Source: Mediterranea massiliensis
GTDB lineage: Bacteria; Bacteroidota; Bacteroidia; Bacteroidales; Bacteroidaceae
Reading direction: 5' to 3'
DNA length: 64,000 nucleotides
Assembly: GCA_015060685.1 (NCBI GenBank)
Contig: SUXZ01000015.1
Location: forward strand, 1 to 64,000
Part shown: positions 1 through 8,289 of the stretch, piece by piece
How positions within the stretch are numbered: position 1 is the stretch's first letter
Layout of the letters: each line of letters opens with the position of its first letter
Made by a program: the position numbers and the translations under genes
The notes under the pieces: model-generated
Seen by the model: only the letters and a program-made list of their open reading frames with translations
Told to the model about the DNA's origin: nothing
Databases searched by the model: none

Positions 1-72
1 CAAGAGCCGAATGAAGAAAAAGAAAAATCAATTCTTCCATCGCTATTTGATTTTGACAAAATGTCACATTGA
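1..72 (+). CDS. C-terminal fragment of an unidentified protein (cut by window edge)
   Basis: Frame 1 is open from the window edge to a TGA at 70-72 and would give 23 residues ending LPSLFDFDKMSH. The tail is charged and then mildly hydrophobic, as is common for protein C-termini. There is no start in the window and the frame is too short to assign a family. Another frame (2) is also open here, so this is only a weak call. Confidence 0.25.
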   Translation, partial: QEPNEEKEKSILPSLFDFDKMSH

Positions 73-149
73 AAAGCTTATTATAATATAAATCGTATCG
101 TTAAATATTTCTTTGGGACAGCAGTGCTGCACGCAACGTCCCTACTTTT

Positions 150-240
150 ACAAATATAGCTTCATCGGGCAACGAAGCTACTTTCACAGACCGATGAAGG
201 TATATTTGTGAGCTTGTGAAGGTAGCTTTGTGTGAGGTCA
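150..240 (+). repeat. Dispersed palindromic repeat, family A, copy 1
   Basis: Two 19-bp arms (150-168 and 191-209) are inverted repeats with one mismatch around a 22-nt loop. They are followed by a tail (about 210-235) containing GAAGGTAGCTTT. The reverse complement of 36835-36920 aligns with this whole stretch, arms, loop and tail, so it is a dispersed element and not a local hairpin. It lies in the intergenic leader region of fbp. Confidence 0.6.
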
Positions 241-286
241 TGATTATTTTTTCTCGCAACAAAAGGAGAATAAACGGAATTATTTG

Positions 287-294
287 TACTTTTG
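287..294 (+). promoter_or_regulatory. -7 promoter box for fbp
   Basis: TACTTTTG matches the Bacteroidetes -7 consensus TAnnTTTG exactly and lies 21 bp before the fbp ATG. No clear TTTG stands at the -33 position. The transcript would start near 300, giving a leader of about 15 nt. Confidence 0.5.
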
Positions 295-315
295 TAGAAA
301 TAATGCCTAAACAAT

Positions 316-2298
316 ATGGGAACAACAGAAGAACTGATTGCGGAAGACTTGCGATACCTACAACTCTTGTCTAAATCGTTTCCTACGATAGCAGATGCGA
401 GTAGGGAGATTATCAACTTGGAGGCCATCTTGAATTTGCCTAAAGGAACCGAACACTTTTTGACCGACATTCATGGCGAATATGCTGCCTTCCAGCATGT
501 GCTGAAGAATGGCTCGGGTGCCATTAAGCGTAAGGTGAACGAGATATTCGGTGAGGAACTGAGCAAGGAAGAGAGAAAGGAACTCTGTACGCTAATCTAC
601 TATCCGAAAGAGAAACTTCGCTTGGTGAAGAAGCAAGTGGCCAACTTGGATAGTTGGTATCAGACTACACTGAACCAACTGGTGAAGGTGTGCCAAAGCG
701 TATCGTCGAAATATACCCGCTCGAAGGTAAGAAAGTCTCTTCCCAAAGAGTTCTCGTACATCATCCAGGAATTGCTTCACGAATCGTCGGTCGATCCGAA
801 CAAGCATGCCTATATCAATGTGATTATCAGCACAATTATTTCGACAAAGCGTGCCAACGATTTCATTATTGCCATGTGTAACTTGATTCAGCGTCTGACC
901 ATTGACTCGCTACATATTGTGGGTGATGTGTTCGACCGTGGCCCTGGTGCGCACATCATTATGGATACGTTGTGCGACTATCACAACTTCGACATTCAAT
1001 GGGGTAATCACGACGTGCTTTGGATGGGTGCCGCCGCAGGTAACGATGCTTGTATTGCCAATGTTATCCGCCAAGCCATGCGCTATGCCAACTTATCCAC
1101 TATCGAAGATGGTTATGGCATAAACCTGTTGCCGCTGGCTACGTTTGCCATGTACACTTATGCCGATGACCCATGTTCTGTTTTCATGCCGCGCATGAAG
1201 TTCTCGGATGGCAAGTATAACGAAAAGACATTGCGACTTATTGCGCAGATGCACAAGGCAATAACCGTGATTCAGTTTAAGCTTGAGGCTGCTATTATTG
1301 ATAGACGACCGGAGTTTGAAATGGCCAACCGCAAGTTGTTGCACATGATAGACTTTGAACGTGGCGTGTTCTGCTACGATGGTCGCGAATACGAAATGAC
1401 AGATACGTTCTTCCCAACCATCGATCCGAAGAATCCTTATCAGCTGACCCTCGATGAGCAAGAGTTGGTTGAGAAAATTCATATCTCCTTTATCAATAGC
1501 GAAAAGTTGAAGAAACACATGCGCTGCCTGTTCACTTATGGTGGTATGTATTTGGTGTGTAACAACAATTTGCTTTATCATGCCTCTATTCCGATGAATG
1601 CCGATGGTAGCTTCAAGCATGTGAAGATAGGCGGGAATGAGTATTGGGGCGAGAAGTTGCTGGCCAAATCGGACCAATTGATTCGTACCGCATACTTTGG
1701 CGAAGAGGGTGATGATAAAGATTATGCGTTGGATTTTGTCTGGTATATGTGGTGTGGCTCCAATTCTCCTTTGTTCGATAAAGACAAGATGGCCGCTTTC
1801 GAAAGCTATTTTGTGAACGATGAAGAACTGAAGAAAGAGAAAAAAGGAGAGTACTACACGTTGCGTAATCGGGCAGACATCTGCGACGCTATCTTGCGTG
1901 AGTTTGGCGTTGAGCCCGACGAACATTCGCACATCATTAACGGACACGTGCCTGTGCGCACTTTGAAGGGCGAGGAACCTATCAAGGCCGATGGCAAGAT
2001 GTTGGTGATTGATGGCGGCTTCTCTAAGGCATATCAACCCAAGACCGGTATTGCCGGATATACGTTGGTGTATCACTCGCACGGCTTTGAGCTGGTGCAG
2101 CACGAGCCTTTTCAAAGTTCGCAAAAGGCTATTCTTGAAGGACAGGACATTAAATCGACTACCTTCCTTGTGGAGATGAGCCAAAAGCGCATGATGGTGA
2201 AGGATACCGACAAGGGTAAACGCCTGACAACCTTGATTCAAGACCTGCGAAAGCTGTTGGTGGCCTATCGTACCGGCTTGATAAAGGAGAAGGAATAG
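316..2298 (+). CDS. fbp: Fructose-1,6-bisphosphatase, class III
   Basis: Hydrolyses fructose 1,6-bisphosphate to fructose 6-phosphate in gluconeogenesis, in the cytoplasm. The 660-residue product has the size and layout of class III (Firmicutes/Bacteroidetes) FBPases, which belong to the metallophosphatase fold. Visible metal-site motifs are DIHGEY (about 51-56), GDVFDRG (203-209) and GNHD (230-233), with INGHVPV near 565 and VIDGG shortly after. The ATG at 316 follows a good -7 box at 287-294. The gene stands alone and converges with the surface protein at 2312. The long antisense frame within it is a codon-usage shadow. Confidence 0.95.
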   Translation: MGTTEELIAEDLRYLQLLSKSFPTIADASREIINLEAILNLPKGTEHFLTDIHGEYAAFQHVLKNGSGAIKRKVNEIFGEELSKEERKELCTLIYYPKEKLRLVKKQVANLDSWYQTTLNQLVKVCQSVSSKYTRSKVRKSLPKEFSYIIQELLHESSVDPNKHAYINVIISTIISTKRANDFIIAMCNLIQRLTIDSLHIVGDVFDRGPGAHIIMDTLCDYHNFDIQWGNHDVLWMGAAAGNDACIANVIRQAMRYANLSTIEDGYGINLLPLATFAMYTYADDPCSVFMPRMKFSDGKYNEKTLRLIAQMHKAITVIQFKLEAAIIDRRPEFEMANRKLLHMIDFERGVFCYDGREYEMTDTFFPTIDPKNPYQLTLDEQELVEKIHISFINSEKLKKHMRCLFTYGGMYLVCNNNLLYHASIPMNADGSFKHVKIGGNEYWGEKLLAKSDQLIRTAYFGEEGDDKDYALDFVWYMWCGSNSPLFDKDKMAAFESYFVNDEELKKEKKGEYYTLRNRADICDAILREFGVEPDEHSHIINGHVPVRTLKGEEPIKADGKMLVIDGGFSKAYQPKTGIAGYTLVYHSHGFELVQHEPFQSSQKAILEGQDIKSTTFLVEMSQKRMMVKDTDKGKRLTTLIQDLRKLLVAYRTGLIKEKE

Positions 2299-2311
2299 TA
2301 ATAGAAGTGCA

Positions 2312-3499
2312 TTAGAATTCCAAAAGGGTAGCGCCAACTTCGACAAATGCCTTCTTGTCGATGCAATGTCCCCATCCGTATGGCTTATCCCATGAGTAGC
2401 CGACCGTGAGGAATAGAGCTATCTGTTCGTTCATGTGGTAACTGATGTTGAGTCGTGGCTGAAGCGCAAAGAAGCGCTTGGGATAACCATAATGCCTATT
2501 ACCGAAACTCTCGATGTGCTGAAATCCCATATCACCACTGATGAATAGGTTGCTGGCGGGTAGGGGAAGTTCGATACCTGCACGATAAGATGCCGATGCG
2601 GAGAATTTCTTGTCGAATCCCATGTAGGGCATACCGATACCTAAGATGGTGTAGAATAGCGGGTTCTTGAATCGCACACCTGCGTTGAACGTGGCGTTTG
2701 TGCCGACATAGAACATGGGTTGTATCCGAGTGTTGTAATTGGCATTTACCAATCCTAACTGTACACCGTCGAACTGCTCTTTGTAGTAATTTACCAATCC
2801 GATTTGCAACCCTCGTCCTCTGACGGCTACATTGCCCATACCAATCTGTATTCCATCTAGTTTGTTGGTGATGTTCCCTATGCCGGCTACCTGTATGCCG
2901 GATGCTTTCGATCCGCTTACGTTTACCAATCCGGCAATGGAGATGCCATGCGTCTGTTCGCCCACTACATTGGCTATGCCCGACAGGGTGATGCCGCGGG
3001 CATTCTTGCCGACGAAGTTCATCAAACCGTTAACGCTGATTCCTTTTGCATCGTTGCCTACAATGTTGGTTAGTCCGGTAATGGAGATGCCTTGCGTGTG
3101 GTTTCCGGTGATGTTTACCAATCCCGACAACGAGATTCCGTTGGTGTTGTTTCCGTTGATATTGGTTATTCCGGCCACTTGAATGCCGTTGGTATTCTCC
3201 TTGTTAAGGTTGGATATACCGGCTATTTGTATGCCGTTGGCTTGTTGGTAGCAGATGCCTCCTATAACGTTCAGCCCAACTCCGTTCAGCCGGTTCATGG
3301 TAGAGAGCAGGCCGATGTTCAGGGTCGTGTTGCTTGTGCTATCGGGCGTTTGTGTGGCTATTCCTTTCCAGATAGATAGGTTTATGCCGAACGGCTTGCT
3401 TCTGCGCACATCCTTCGAGGGGGATTGAGCAAAAAGAGTCCCTACTGAAAGTAGAGACCCTATTATAATGGATGATACAAATTGTTTCATTCTAGACAT
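2312..3499 (-). CDS. Surface protein with tandem GI/GL-x-N repeats (LA_2272-like)
   Basis: The 395-residue product starts with a signal peptide (MKQFVSSIIIGSLLSVGTLF, cleaved near AQS), so the ATG at 3490 is an alternative start. Residues about 75-250 are at least seven imperfect repeats of 20-23 residues with the pattern G-I-x-h-x-G-L-x-N-h-x-G. This resembles the LA_2272-type surface repeat family and suggests a beta-solenoid. Residues about 255-395 look like an outer-membrane beta-barrel end, with alternating aromatics and a final phenylalanine. The gene lies 3 bp downstream of the acyl-CoA ligase gene and is probably co-transcribed with it. Its function is unknown; the repeats argue for a structural or adhesive role at the outer membrane. 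Confidence 0.75.
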   Translation of the reverse strand: MSRMKQFVSSIIIGSLLSVGTLFAQSPSKDVRRSKPFGINLSIWKGIATQTPDSTSNTTLNIGLLSTMNRLNGVGLNVIGGICYQQANGIQIAGISNLNKENTNGIQVAGITNINGNNTNGISLSGLVNITGNHTQGISITGLTNIVGNDAKGISVNGLMNFVGKNARGITLSGIANVVGEQTHGISIAGLVNVSGSKASGIQVAGIGNITNKLDGIQIGMGNVAVRGRGLQIGLVNYYKEQFDGVQLGLVNANYNTRIQPMFYVGTNATFNAGVRFKNPLFYTILGIGMPYMGFDKKFSASASYRAGIELPLPASNLFISGDMGFQHIESFGNRHYGYPKRFFALQPRLNISYHMNEQIALFLTVGYSWDKPYGWGHCIDKKAFVEVGATLLEF

Positions 3500-3501
3500 T
3501 G

Positions 3502-5160
3502 TTATCCCTTAGCTTCTTGGTAAAGGAAGCGCTTGATACTCTTCTTAGGAGTCTTTTCAAACTCTTCGGGGTAGATTTTCATCTTGGCGATTTGGCTATA
3601 TGCCGGAAGTTTCTGGTTGAGTGCCACGCGGTTTTCTTCCATCACTTGCTCAAGGTCTTCGTTCTTTAATCCGTGAGCGAAGGCGTCGTCGAAGTCGGGA
3701 TAAACCAAACCTACCAGTTTGTCGTTCTGTTGAACTACGATGCTTTCCGATACATAAGGCATGTTATTCAACTTGTCTTCAATTTCTTCGGGGTAGATGT
3801 TTTGTCCGCTTGGGCCTAACAGCATGTTCTTGCTACGTCCCTTGATGGTGATGTTGCCTTCGCTGTCCATGGTGGCCAAGTCGCCTGTGCGCAACCAACC
3901 GTCCGAGGTCATTACCTCTGCAGTAGCTTCGGGGTTCTTGTAGTATCCCAACATGACGTTGTCGCCCTTGCAAAGAATTTCGCCAGGAATGTTTTGTGGG
4001 TCGGGTGATACAACCTTTACCTCCATACGTGGAACTTGTTTGCCGCAAGAACCCATCTTGAATCTTGACCAATCTTCGTAGGTGATGATAGGACCGCACT
4101 CTGTCATGCCATAGCCAACGGTGTAGGGGAATTCTATCATTCGCAAGAAGCGTTCTACCTCTTGGTTGAAGGCAGCACCACCAACAACTACTTCTGCAAA
4201 GTTGCCGCCGAATGCATTTACTACCTGTTCGCGTACGGTGTGCTTAATCTTGTCGTTGATGAATGGAACTTTCAAGAGCAATTTCATGGTTGGTGTTTCC
4301 AACTTAGGCAACACGTTCTTCTTGATAATCTTTTCGATGATAAGCGGCACGGCAATAATGATGCGTGGCTTGATTTCGGCAAATGCCTGGAAGATAATCT
4401 TCGGGCTTGGCGTACGGGTCAGGAAGTAGATGTGGCATCCGCAAGCGAATTCGTAGATGAATTCGAATGCCAAACCATACATGTGTGCCATAGGAAGCAT
4501 GGAGATTATCTTGTCGCCACACTTAAGTGGCAATACTTCGAACGCAAATCTGGTGTTCGACCACAAACTGCGGTAGGGGAGCATTACACCCTTTGAATAG
4601 CTGGTTGTACCGGAAGTGTAGTTAATCAAAGCCAACTCTTCGGGTTGGTCCTTATGATAGCTGATGTGCTGTTTGCGGAAGTTCTTGGGGAATTTCTTGC
4701 CAAAAAGTTCGTTCAAGTGTTCGCGGCTGTAGTCCAGCTTTTCGCTGCGCGATACCAATATAGAGAAGTCGTTTACCAACAAGATACCTTCCAGCAACGG
4801 CATGGCTGCCTCGTTCAGGTTTTCCCATACTTGGTCGCCTACGAAAAGAAGCTTGGCTTCCGAGTGGTTTACAATATTGTGTACATTGTCTGCCTTAAAC
4901 TCGTGGAGGATGGGCACTACGATAGCACCGTAAGTAAGGGTAGCCAAGAAAGTAACTCCCCAGTGCGAGCTATTACGGCCGCAAATGGCAATTTTATCGC
5001 CTGGTACTACGCCACTGTTTTCAAAAATAATATGGAGTTTCTCTATTTTTCTTGCCACGTCCTTGTATTGCAGTGTGGCTCCTTTGTAGTCGGTCAGGGC
5101 ATCAAGGTCCCAATTATTCTTAATACTATTCTCTATGTAAGAGATGAAGCTCTTTTCCAT
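3502..5160 (-). CDS. AMP-dependent acyl-CoA ligase/synthetase
   Basis: ANL-superfamily adenylate-forming enzyme, most like long-chain fatty-acid-CoA ligases, which activate fatty acids with ATP and CoA. Motifs in order are the P-loop YTSGTTSYSKGV (about 187-198), YGMTECGP, GWLRTGDLA, the hinge GRSKNMLLGPSG and a C-terminal PKKSIKRFL containing the expected lysine. The ATG at 5160 (552 residues) is preferred over an upstream TTG at 5172 and follows a -7 box at 5214-5221. The repeat-rich surface protein follows immediately. The exact acyl substrate cannot be read from the sequence. Confidence 0.85.
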   Translation of the reverse strand: MEKSFISYIENSIKNNWDLDALTDYKGATLQYKDVARKIEKLHIIFENSGVVPGDKIAICGRNSSHWGVTFLATLTYGAIVVPILHEFKADNVHNIVNHSEAKLLFVGDQVWENLNEAAMPLLEGILLVNDFSILVSRSEKLDYSREHLNELFGKKFPKNFRKQHISYHKDQPEELALINYTSGTTSYSKGVMLPYRSLWSNTRFAFEVLPLKCGDKIISMLPMAHMYGLAFEFIYEFACGCHIYFLTRTPSPKIIFQAFAEIKPRIIIAVPLIIEKIIKKNVLPKLETPTMKLLLKVPFINDKIKHTVREQVVNAFGGNFAEVVVGGAAFNQEVERFLRMIEFPYTVGYGMTECGPIITYEDWSRFKMGSCGKQVPRMEVKVVSPDPQNIPGEILCKGDNVMLGYYKNPEATAEVMTSDGWLRTGDLATMDSEGNITIKGRSKNMLLGPSGQNIYPEEIEDKLNNMPYVSESIVVQQNDKLVGLVYPDFDDAFAHGLKNEDLEQVMEENRVALNQKLPAYSQIAKMKIYPEEFEKTPKKSIKRFLYQEAKG

Positions 5161-5213
5161 ATGCTTTTGCAATTAATTCTATTCTGTTTTTGCACATTTA
5201 TTTTCAAACTGTG

Positions 5214-5221
5214 CAAAGATA
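5214..5221 (-). promoter_or_regulatory. -7 promoter box for acyl-CoA ligase gene
   Basis: Read on the minus strand, TATCTTTG matches TAnnTTTG exactly. It lies 54 bp upstream of the ATG at 5160. The 5222-5480 interval beyond it shows no gene. Confidence 0.55.
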
Positions 5222-5379
5222 GGGCTTTCTCTATACATACCAAACTTTTTCGGCGAAAATTGCACATTTACCCCGTGTTTTGTGCCATTTTTGCATTTAT
5301 ATTCGCTTTTTAGAATAGTTTTTCCTGGAATTTACAAGGCTACAACAGCCCGACTTCGTCTGTTCGGAGGGGCAGAAAC

Positions 5380-5440
5380 AATTTATGCCTAAATTATTTT
5401 TAATTTATGCGAACAGCCAAAATAATTTATACCTAAATTT
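5380..5440. repeat. AT-rich dispersed repeat, family B, copy 1
   Basis: A 21-bp stretch (5388-5408) is identical to 61024-61044. A related unit, AATTTATACCTAAATTT, follows about 45 bp later at 5423-5439, so this site holds an imperfect direct repeat. It lies between the ligase promoter and the candidate small RNA. Confidence 0.5.
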
Positions 5441-5483
5441 TTTAGCATTCATGCACAACCATATTTAGCCGGATAAGGGGAAT

Positions 5484-5586
5484 AAAAAAAGTCCTTTCAA
5501 GGCTCACTCGCAAGAAAGGACTTCACACAAAAACTAAACTAGACTTAACTAAACTATTCTATTAGGAGTTTCACAACTCCATCTGT
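5484..5586 (-). ncRNA. Candidate small RNA with own promoter and terminator
   Basis: On the minus strand a full promoter (TTTG, 19-bp spacer, TATCTTTG at 5593-5600) is followed by about 100 nt with no plausible reading frame. The transcript then ends in a strong intrinsic terminator: stem GTCCTTTC/GAAAGGAC (5491-5498 and 5514-5521) followed by seven U. A second hairpin, GGAGTT-GTGA-AACTCC, sits near the 5' end, and an unstructured purine/U-rich linker lies between the two. The layout is that of a trans-acting small RNA. It could instead be a leftover leader, because the terminator also lies 165 nt past the response-regulator stop. Confidence 0.55.
5491..5521 (-). terminator. Intrinsic terminator of the candidate small RNA
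   Basis: An eight-base-pair perfect stem with a 15-nt loop is followed on the minus strand by seven T (5490-5484). It may also stop read-through from the two-component operon ending at 5687. Confidence 0.7.
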
Positions 5587-5592
5587 TCGTGG

Positions 5593-5619
5593 CAAAGATA
5601 TAAACTTTTTTTTTAATTC
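5593..5619 (-). promoter_or_regulatory. Promoter of the candidate small RNA
   Basis: On the minus strand, TTTG (about 5620-5623), a 19-bp spacer containing a run of nine A, and TATCTTTG (5593-5600) match the Bacteroidetes promoter in sequence and spacing. Confidence 0.6.
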
Positions 5620-5686
5620 CAAAAGATTATTTAAGAAATTTCAATTATTTTTCTATAAACCTATATTTCTATGCTTCAAAATATTA

Positions 5687-6385
5687 TCAGCTGCGCTCGT
5701 TCAAGAATTGAGTGAGCACCGATTTATAGCTTTCGCTAACGGGTATAACGCTCTTCTCGATAATCAAACGGCTCTTGTCGATAACGTTTATTCGATTCTT
5801 GTTGACAATAAACGAGCGGTGTATGCGCATGAACTTTGAGGAAGGCAACAGCTCTTCCATGCTCTTCATGCTCATCAGCGTCAAGATGGGTTTGGGTTGC
5901 TCGTAAACATATATTTTAATATAGTCTTTCAATCCCTCTACATACAGAATCTTGTCCAGCTCAATCTGTATCTGTTTGTAATCGCTTTTCACGATGATGG
6001 TTTTGCGCTCGTTCTTGGGTTGCTTGGCTATTTCATACCAACTGGTTGCTTTATGAACCGCTTGGAGGAAGTCGGAATAGGTAATGGGCTTCAGCAGATA
6101 GTCTAATGCGTTTACCTTGTATCCGTCTATGGCATATTGCTCGAAGGCAGTTGTAAACACCACCCGTGTTTGTTCCGGATTGATTAGTCTGGCAAACTCC
6201 AATCCATTCAGTAGCGGCATTTGGATATCAAGGAATACTAAATCAACCGGATTCTCCTTCAGGTGCTCGATGGCTAAGATAGCACTGCTGAACTTGCCTT
6301 CCAAGGTCAGCAGTGGAGTCTTGTTTACATAACTTTCCAGCAAATCAAGTGCCAATGGCTCGTCGTCTATGATAACACATCTCAT
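5687..6385 (-). CDS. LytTR-family response regulator
   Basis: Cytoplasmic DNA-binding response regulator of 232 residues. The receiver domain (about 1-120) has acidic residues at 7-8, the phosphoacceptor in FLDIQMP (D53), and the conserved TTAFEQYA and LLKP segments. The LytTR DNA-binding domain occupies about 130-232 (IVKSDYKQIQIELDKILYVE, RIHRSFIVN). It starts 3 bp after the stop of the sensor kinase gene, so the two form an operon and a cognate pair. Target genes are not evident. Confidence 0.93.
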   Translation of the reverse strand: MRCVIIDDEPLALDLLESYVNKTPLLTLEGKFSSAILAIEHLKENPVDLVFLDIQMPLLNGLEFARLINPEQTRVVFTTAFEQYAIDGYKVNALDYLLKPITYSDFLQAVHKATSWYEIAKQPKNERKTIIVKSDYKQIQIELDKILYVEGLKDYIKIYVYEQPKPILTLMSMKSMEELLPSSKFMRIHRSFIVNKNRINVIDKSRLIIEKSVIPVSESYKSVLTQFLNERS

Positions 6386-6388
6386 ATT

Positions 6389-7489
6389 TTATGAATGTTT
6401 AGGGTTGTCGTTGCGTTTATATATGATTATTTTGGAGAAATATTCCTGTTTGTTGGTGGAAATACCTTTTTCCCAGACATATTGATTGGGATAGGTCAGT
6501 TCCAGGCTTTTGTCAAGTTGCTCCAGTCCAATGCCACTTCCGCTTTTGTCTTCCAAAGTTTTAGGATGATAGCTGTTTCGGATGTTGCAATATATCTCGT
6601 TTTCGTTTTCGCCGATTACAATGTGTATGTAACTCTTTTCCGTAGGCGAAATGCCGTGTTTGAAGGCATTTTCTATTGGCGAGATAAATATGAAAGGAGC
6701 AATCAGTGTCTGGCTATCCTTGTTCAGTTCTAAATATGTTTCCACCTTCACATGTGGTGCCAGTCTGATTTTCATCAGTTCAATGTAGTTTTGGATAAAA
6801 TCCAGCTCTTTGGATAGCGGAACAAACTTGCCTTGGTTTTCGTAAAGCATGTGCCGCAGCAGTTTGCTTAATTCGCTTACTGCGGTTTGTGCCTTTTCCG
6901 CATCGAAAGCAATCAGGGCATAGATGTTGTTCAGCGTGTTCAGCAGAAAGTGTGGATTCAGTTGGTTGCGTAGATTCTTTAATTCGCTCTCTACACGAGT
7001 TTGTTCAGTTTCTAATCGGAGGTTTTCAATCTGTTCCCAACGGATACTTAATCGTATGGCAACACTTAGCCCGACAGTAAGAAACATTGTAAAGGCATCG
7101 CGTATGTTGAATACAGGCATTAGGTGAGGTGGGGGAGGCATGCTTCTGTGCGAGGGGTTTCCGTAGCTGTCGAAAAGCGAAACAATAAATGTGTTTTGCC
7201 ACCAATGCATGATACCGAGCAGGCAAATAATTATCAGCAGGTTATAGAACAGGTGCTTTTTGATTTGTTTTTCGAACACCAGTTTCGGAACCAGGTACAG
7301 ATAATTGATGTAGAAAATGATGAACGAACCGAAGAACATCTTGCCGAAATGCAGCAGATGGTCTATCCAATCATATTCAATAGGCTCATTACGTGTAGCC
7401 CACATGGGGTAACCGAAAATGATTCCCCAACTGAAGAGATGGATAAATATCTCAGCAATCCGTTTCCTTAATTGTGTTCCCTTGGTCAT
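6389..7489 (-). CDS. LytS/YpdA-type sensor histidine kinase
   Basis: Inner-membrane sensor kinase of 366 residues with four hydrophobic segments in the first 150 residues and a short coiled linker. The His_kinase motif LRNQLNPHFLLNTLNNIYAL has its phospho-accepting His near residue 180 and is followed by an HATPase domain (N-box IENAFKHG, G-box SGSGIGLEQL). A frame extending to 7510 would begin inside the -7 box at 7508-7515, so the ATG at 7489 was chosen. It partners the LytTR regulator. The stimulus is unknown; there is no extracellular domain of any size. Confidence 0.9.
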   Translation of the reverse strand: MTKGTQLRKRIAEIFIHLFSWGIIFGYPMWATRNEPIEYDWIDHLLHFGKMFFGSFIIFYINYLYLVPKLVFEKQIKKHLFYNLLIIICLLGIMHWWQNTFIVSLFDSYGNPSHRSMPPPPHLMPVFNIRDAFTMFLTVGLSVAIRLSIRWEQIENLRLETEQTRVESELKNLRNQLNPHFLLNTLNNIYALIAFDAEKAQTAVSELSKLLRHMLYENQGKFVPLSKELDFIQNYIELMKIRLAPHVKVETYLELNKDSQTLIAPFIFISPIENAFKHGISPTEKSYIHIVIGENENEIYCNIRNSYHPKTLEDKSGSGIGLEQLDKSLELTYPNQYVWEKGISTNKQEYFSKIIIYKRNDNPKHS

Positions 7490-7507
7490 AAAAGAATGAT
7501 TAGCGAA

Positions 7508-7515
7508 CAAAAATA
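7508..7515 (-). promoter_or_regulatory. -7 promoter box for the two-component operon
   Basis: Minus-strand TATTTTTG matches TAnnTTTG and lies about 20 bp before the ATG at 7489. It excludes the upstream start at 7510. Confidence 0.5.
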
Positions 7516-7565
7516 GTTTATTTAGCGATATAATCCAATACTATAACTGCTTTTTTTAATAAGAA

Positions 7566-7590
7566 AAGGCGAACCGTTGTGGTCCGCCTT
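7566..7590 (-). terminator. Terminator after the OmpA-like gene
   Basis: A nine-pair stem (AAGGCGGAC/GTTCGCCTT on the minus strand, one G-U pair) with a 7-nt loop lies about 30 nt after the stop at 7619. It is followed by TTCTTATT. The T run is interrupted, so efficiency may be moderate. Confidence 0.6.
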
Positions 7591-7618
7591 TCTTGCTTTG
7601 TTATAATGTTTTATGGAA

Positions 7619-8263
7619 TTAATTAGCAGCTTCGGCTTGCTTAATCATCTCCTCGCTTGCATACATATAAACCTCTACACGACGGTTCTCGTCGGCCGAC
7701 TTGCTTTCGTCGTATTGGTCGTATGCTACACCTTCTACCAACTTGATTTGTGAACCGCTTACGTTACAGCTCTTCAAGAAACTTTCTACCGAGCCGGCTC
7801 TGTTCTTGGAAACCTTAACGTTGGCTTCGTAAGTACCTACCTTGTCGGTATGGCCGATGATGGCAATGTCGGTAGTAGCATCTTCGTTCAAGATAGTAGC
7901 CAGTTCGCGGAGCGATGATTTGGCGTTATCGTTAAGTGTAGAAGAGTTGAAACCGAACAAAATGCCCGATTCGAATGATACCTTAACGGCTGGCAAACCG
8001 TTCACGTCAGTAATTTGCTCTACTTCTGCGCCTTTGATAGCAGCAGCTTCGGCAGCCTTCTTATCCATCTTCTTACCGATAATTACACCGGCACCTGCAC
8101 CTACACCTGCACCAATAGCAGCACCGATAGCAGCACCTTTACCCTTGCCAAGCAAACCACCGATAATGGCTCCGGCAGCAGCACCACCGCCACCACCAAT
8201 AATACCACCCTTAGCGGTATTGTTCATTGTTCCACAACTTGCTAATAAAATAGCGCCACTCAA
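7619..8263 (-). CDS. OmpA-family peptidoglycan-binding lipoprotein (start codon abnormal)
   Basis: The N-terminal part is rich in glycine-zipper motifs (GGGGGAAAGAIIGGLLGKGKG), a membrane-associating segment. Residues about 105-205 form an OmpA-like peptidoglycan-binding domain (IIGHTDKVGTYEAN, NRAGSVESFL, NRRVEVYMY). The lipobox LLASC shows it is a lipoprotein, but the only standard start, TTG at 8263, leaves an 8-residue signal peptide. Extended in frame, the sequence reads KNIKLTAFVLSGAILLASC behind an ATA codon at 8291-8293, exactly where an ATG would be expected; no ATG or GTG occurs before the TAA at 8306-8308. It follows potD with overlap and may be the last gene of that operon. Confidence 0.8.
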   Translation of the reverse strand: MSGAILLASCGTMNNTAKGGIIGGGGGAAAGAIIGGLLGKGKGAAIGAAIGAGVGAGAGVIIGKKMDKKAAEAAAIKGAEVEQITDVNGLPAVKVSFESGILFGFNSSTLNDNAKSSLRELATILNEDATTDIAIIGHTDKVGTYEANVKVSKNRAGSVESFLKSCNVSGSQIKLVEGVAYDQYDESKSADENRRVEVYMYASEEMIKQAEAAN

Positions 8264-8289
8264 TACGAATGCGGTTAACTTAATGTTCT

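Noticed and set aside
1093..2346. 417-codon open frame antisense to fbp
   Set aside because: It lies almost wholly within a well-conserved gene, lacks a promoter and recognisable domain, and similar long antisense frames occur opposite many genes here because of codon bias.
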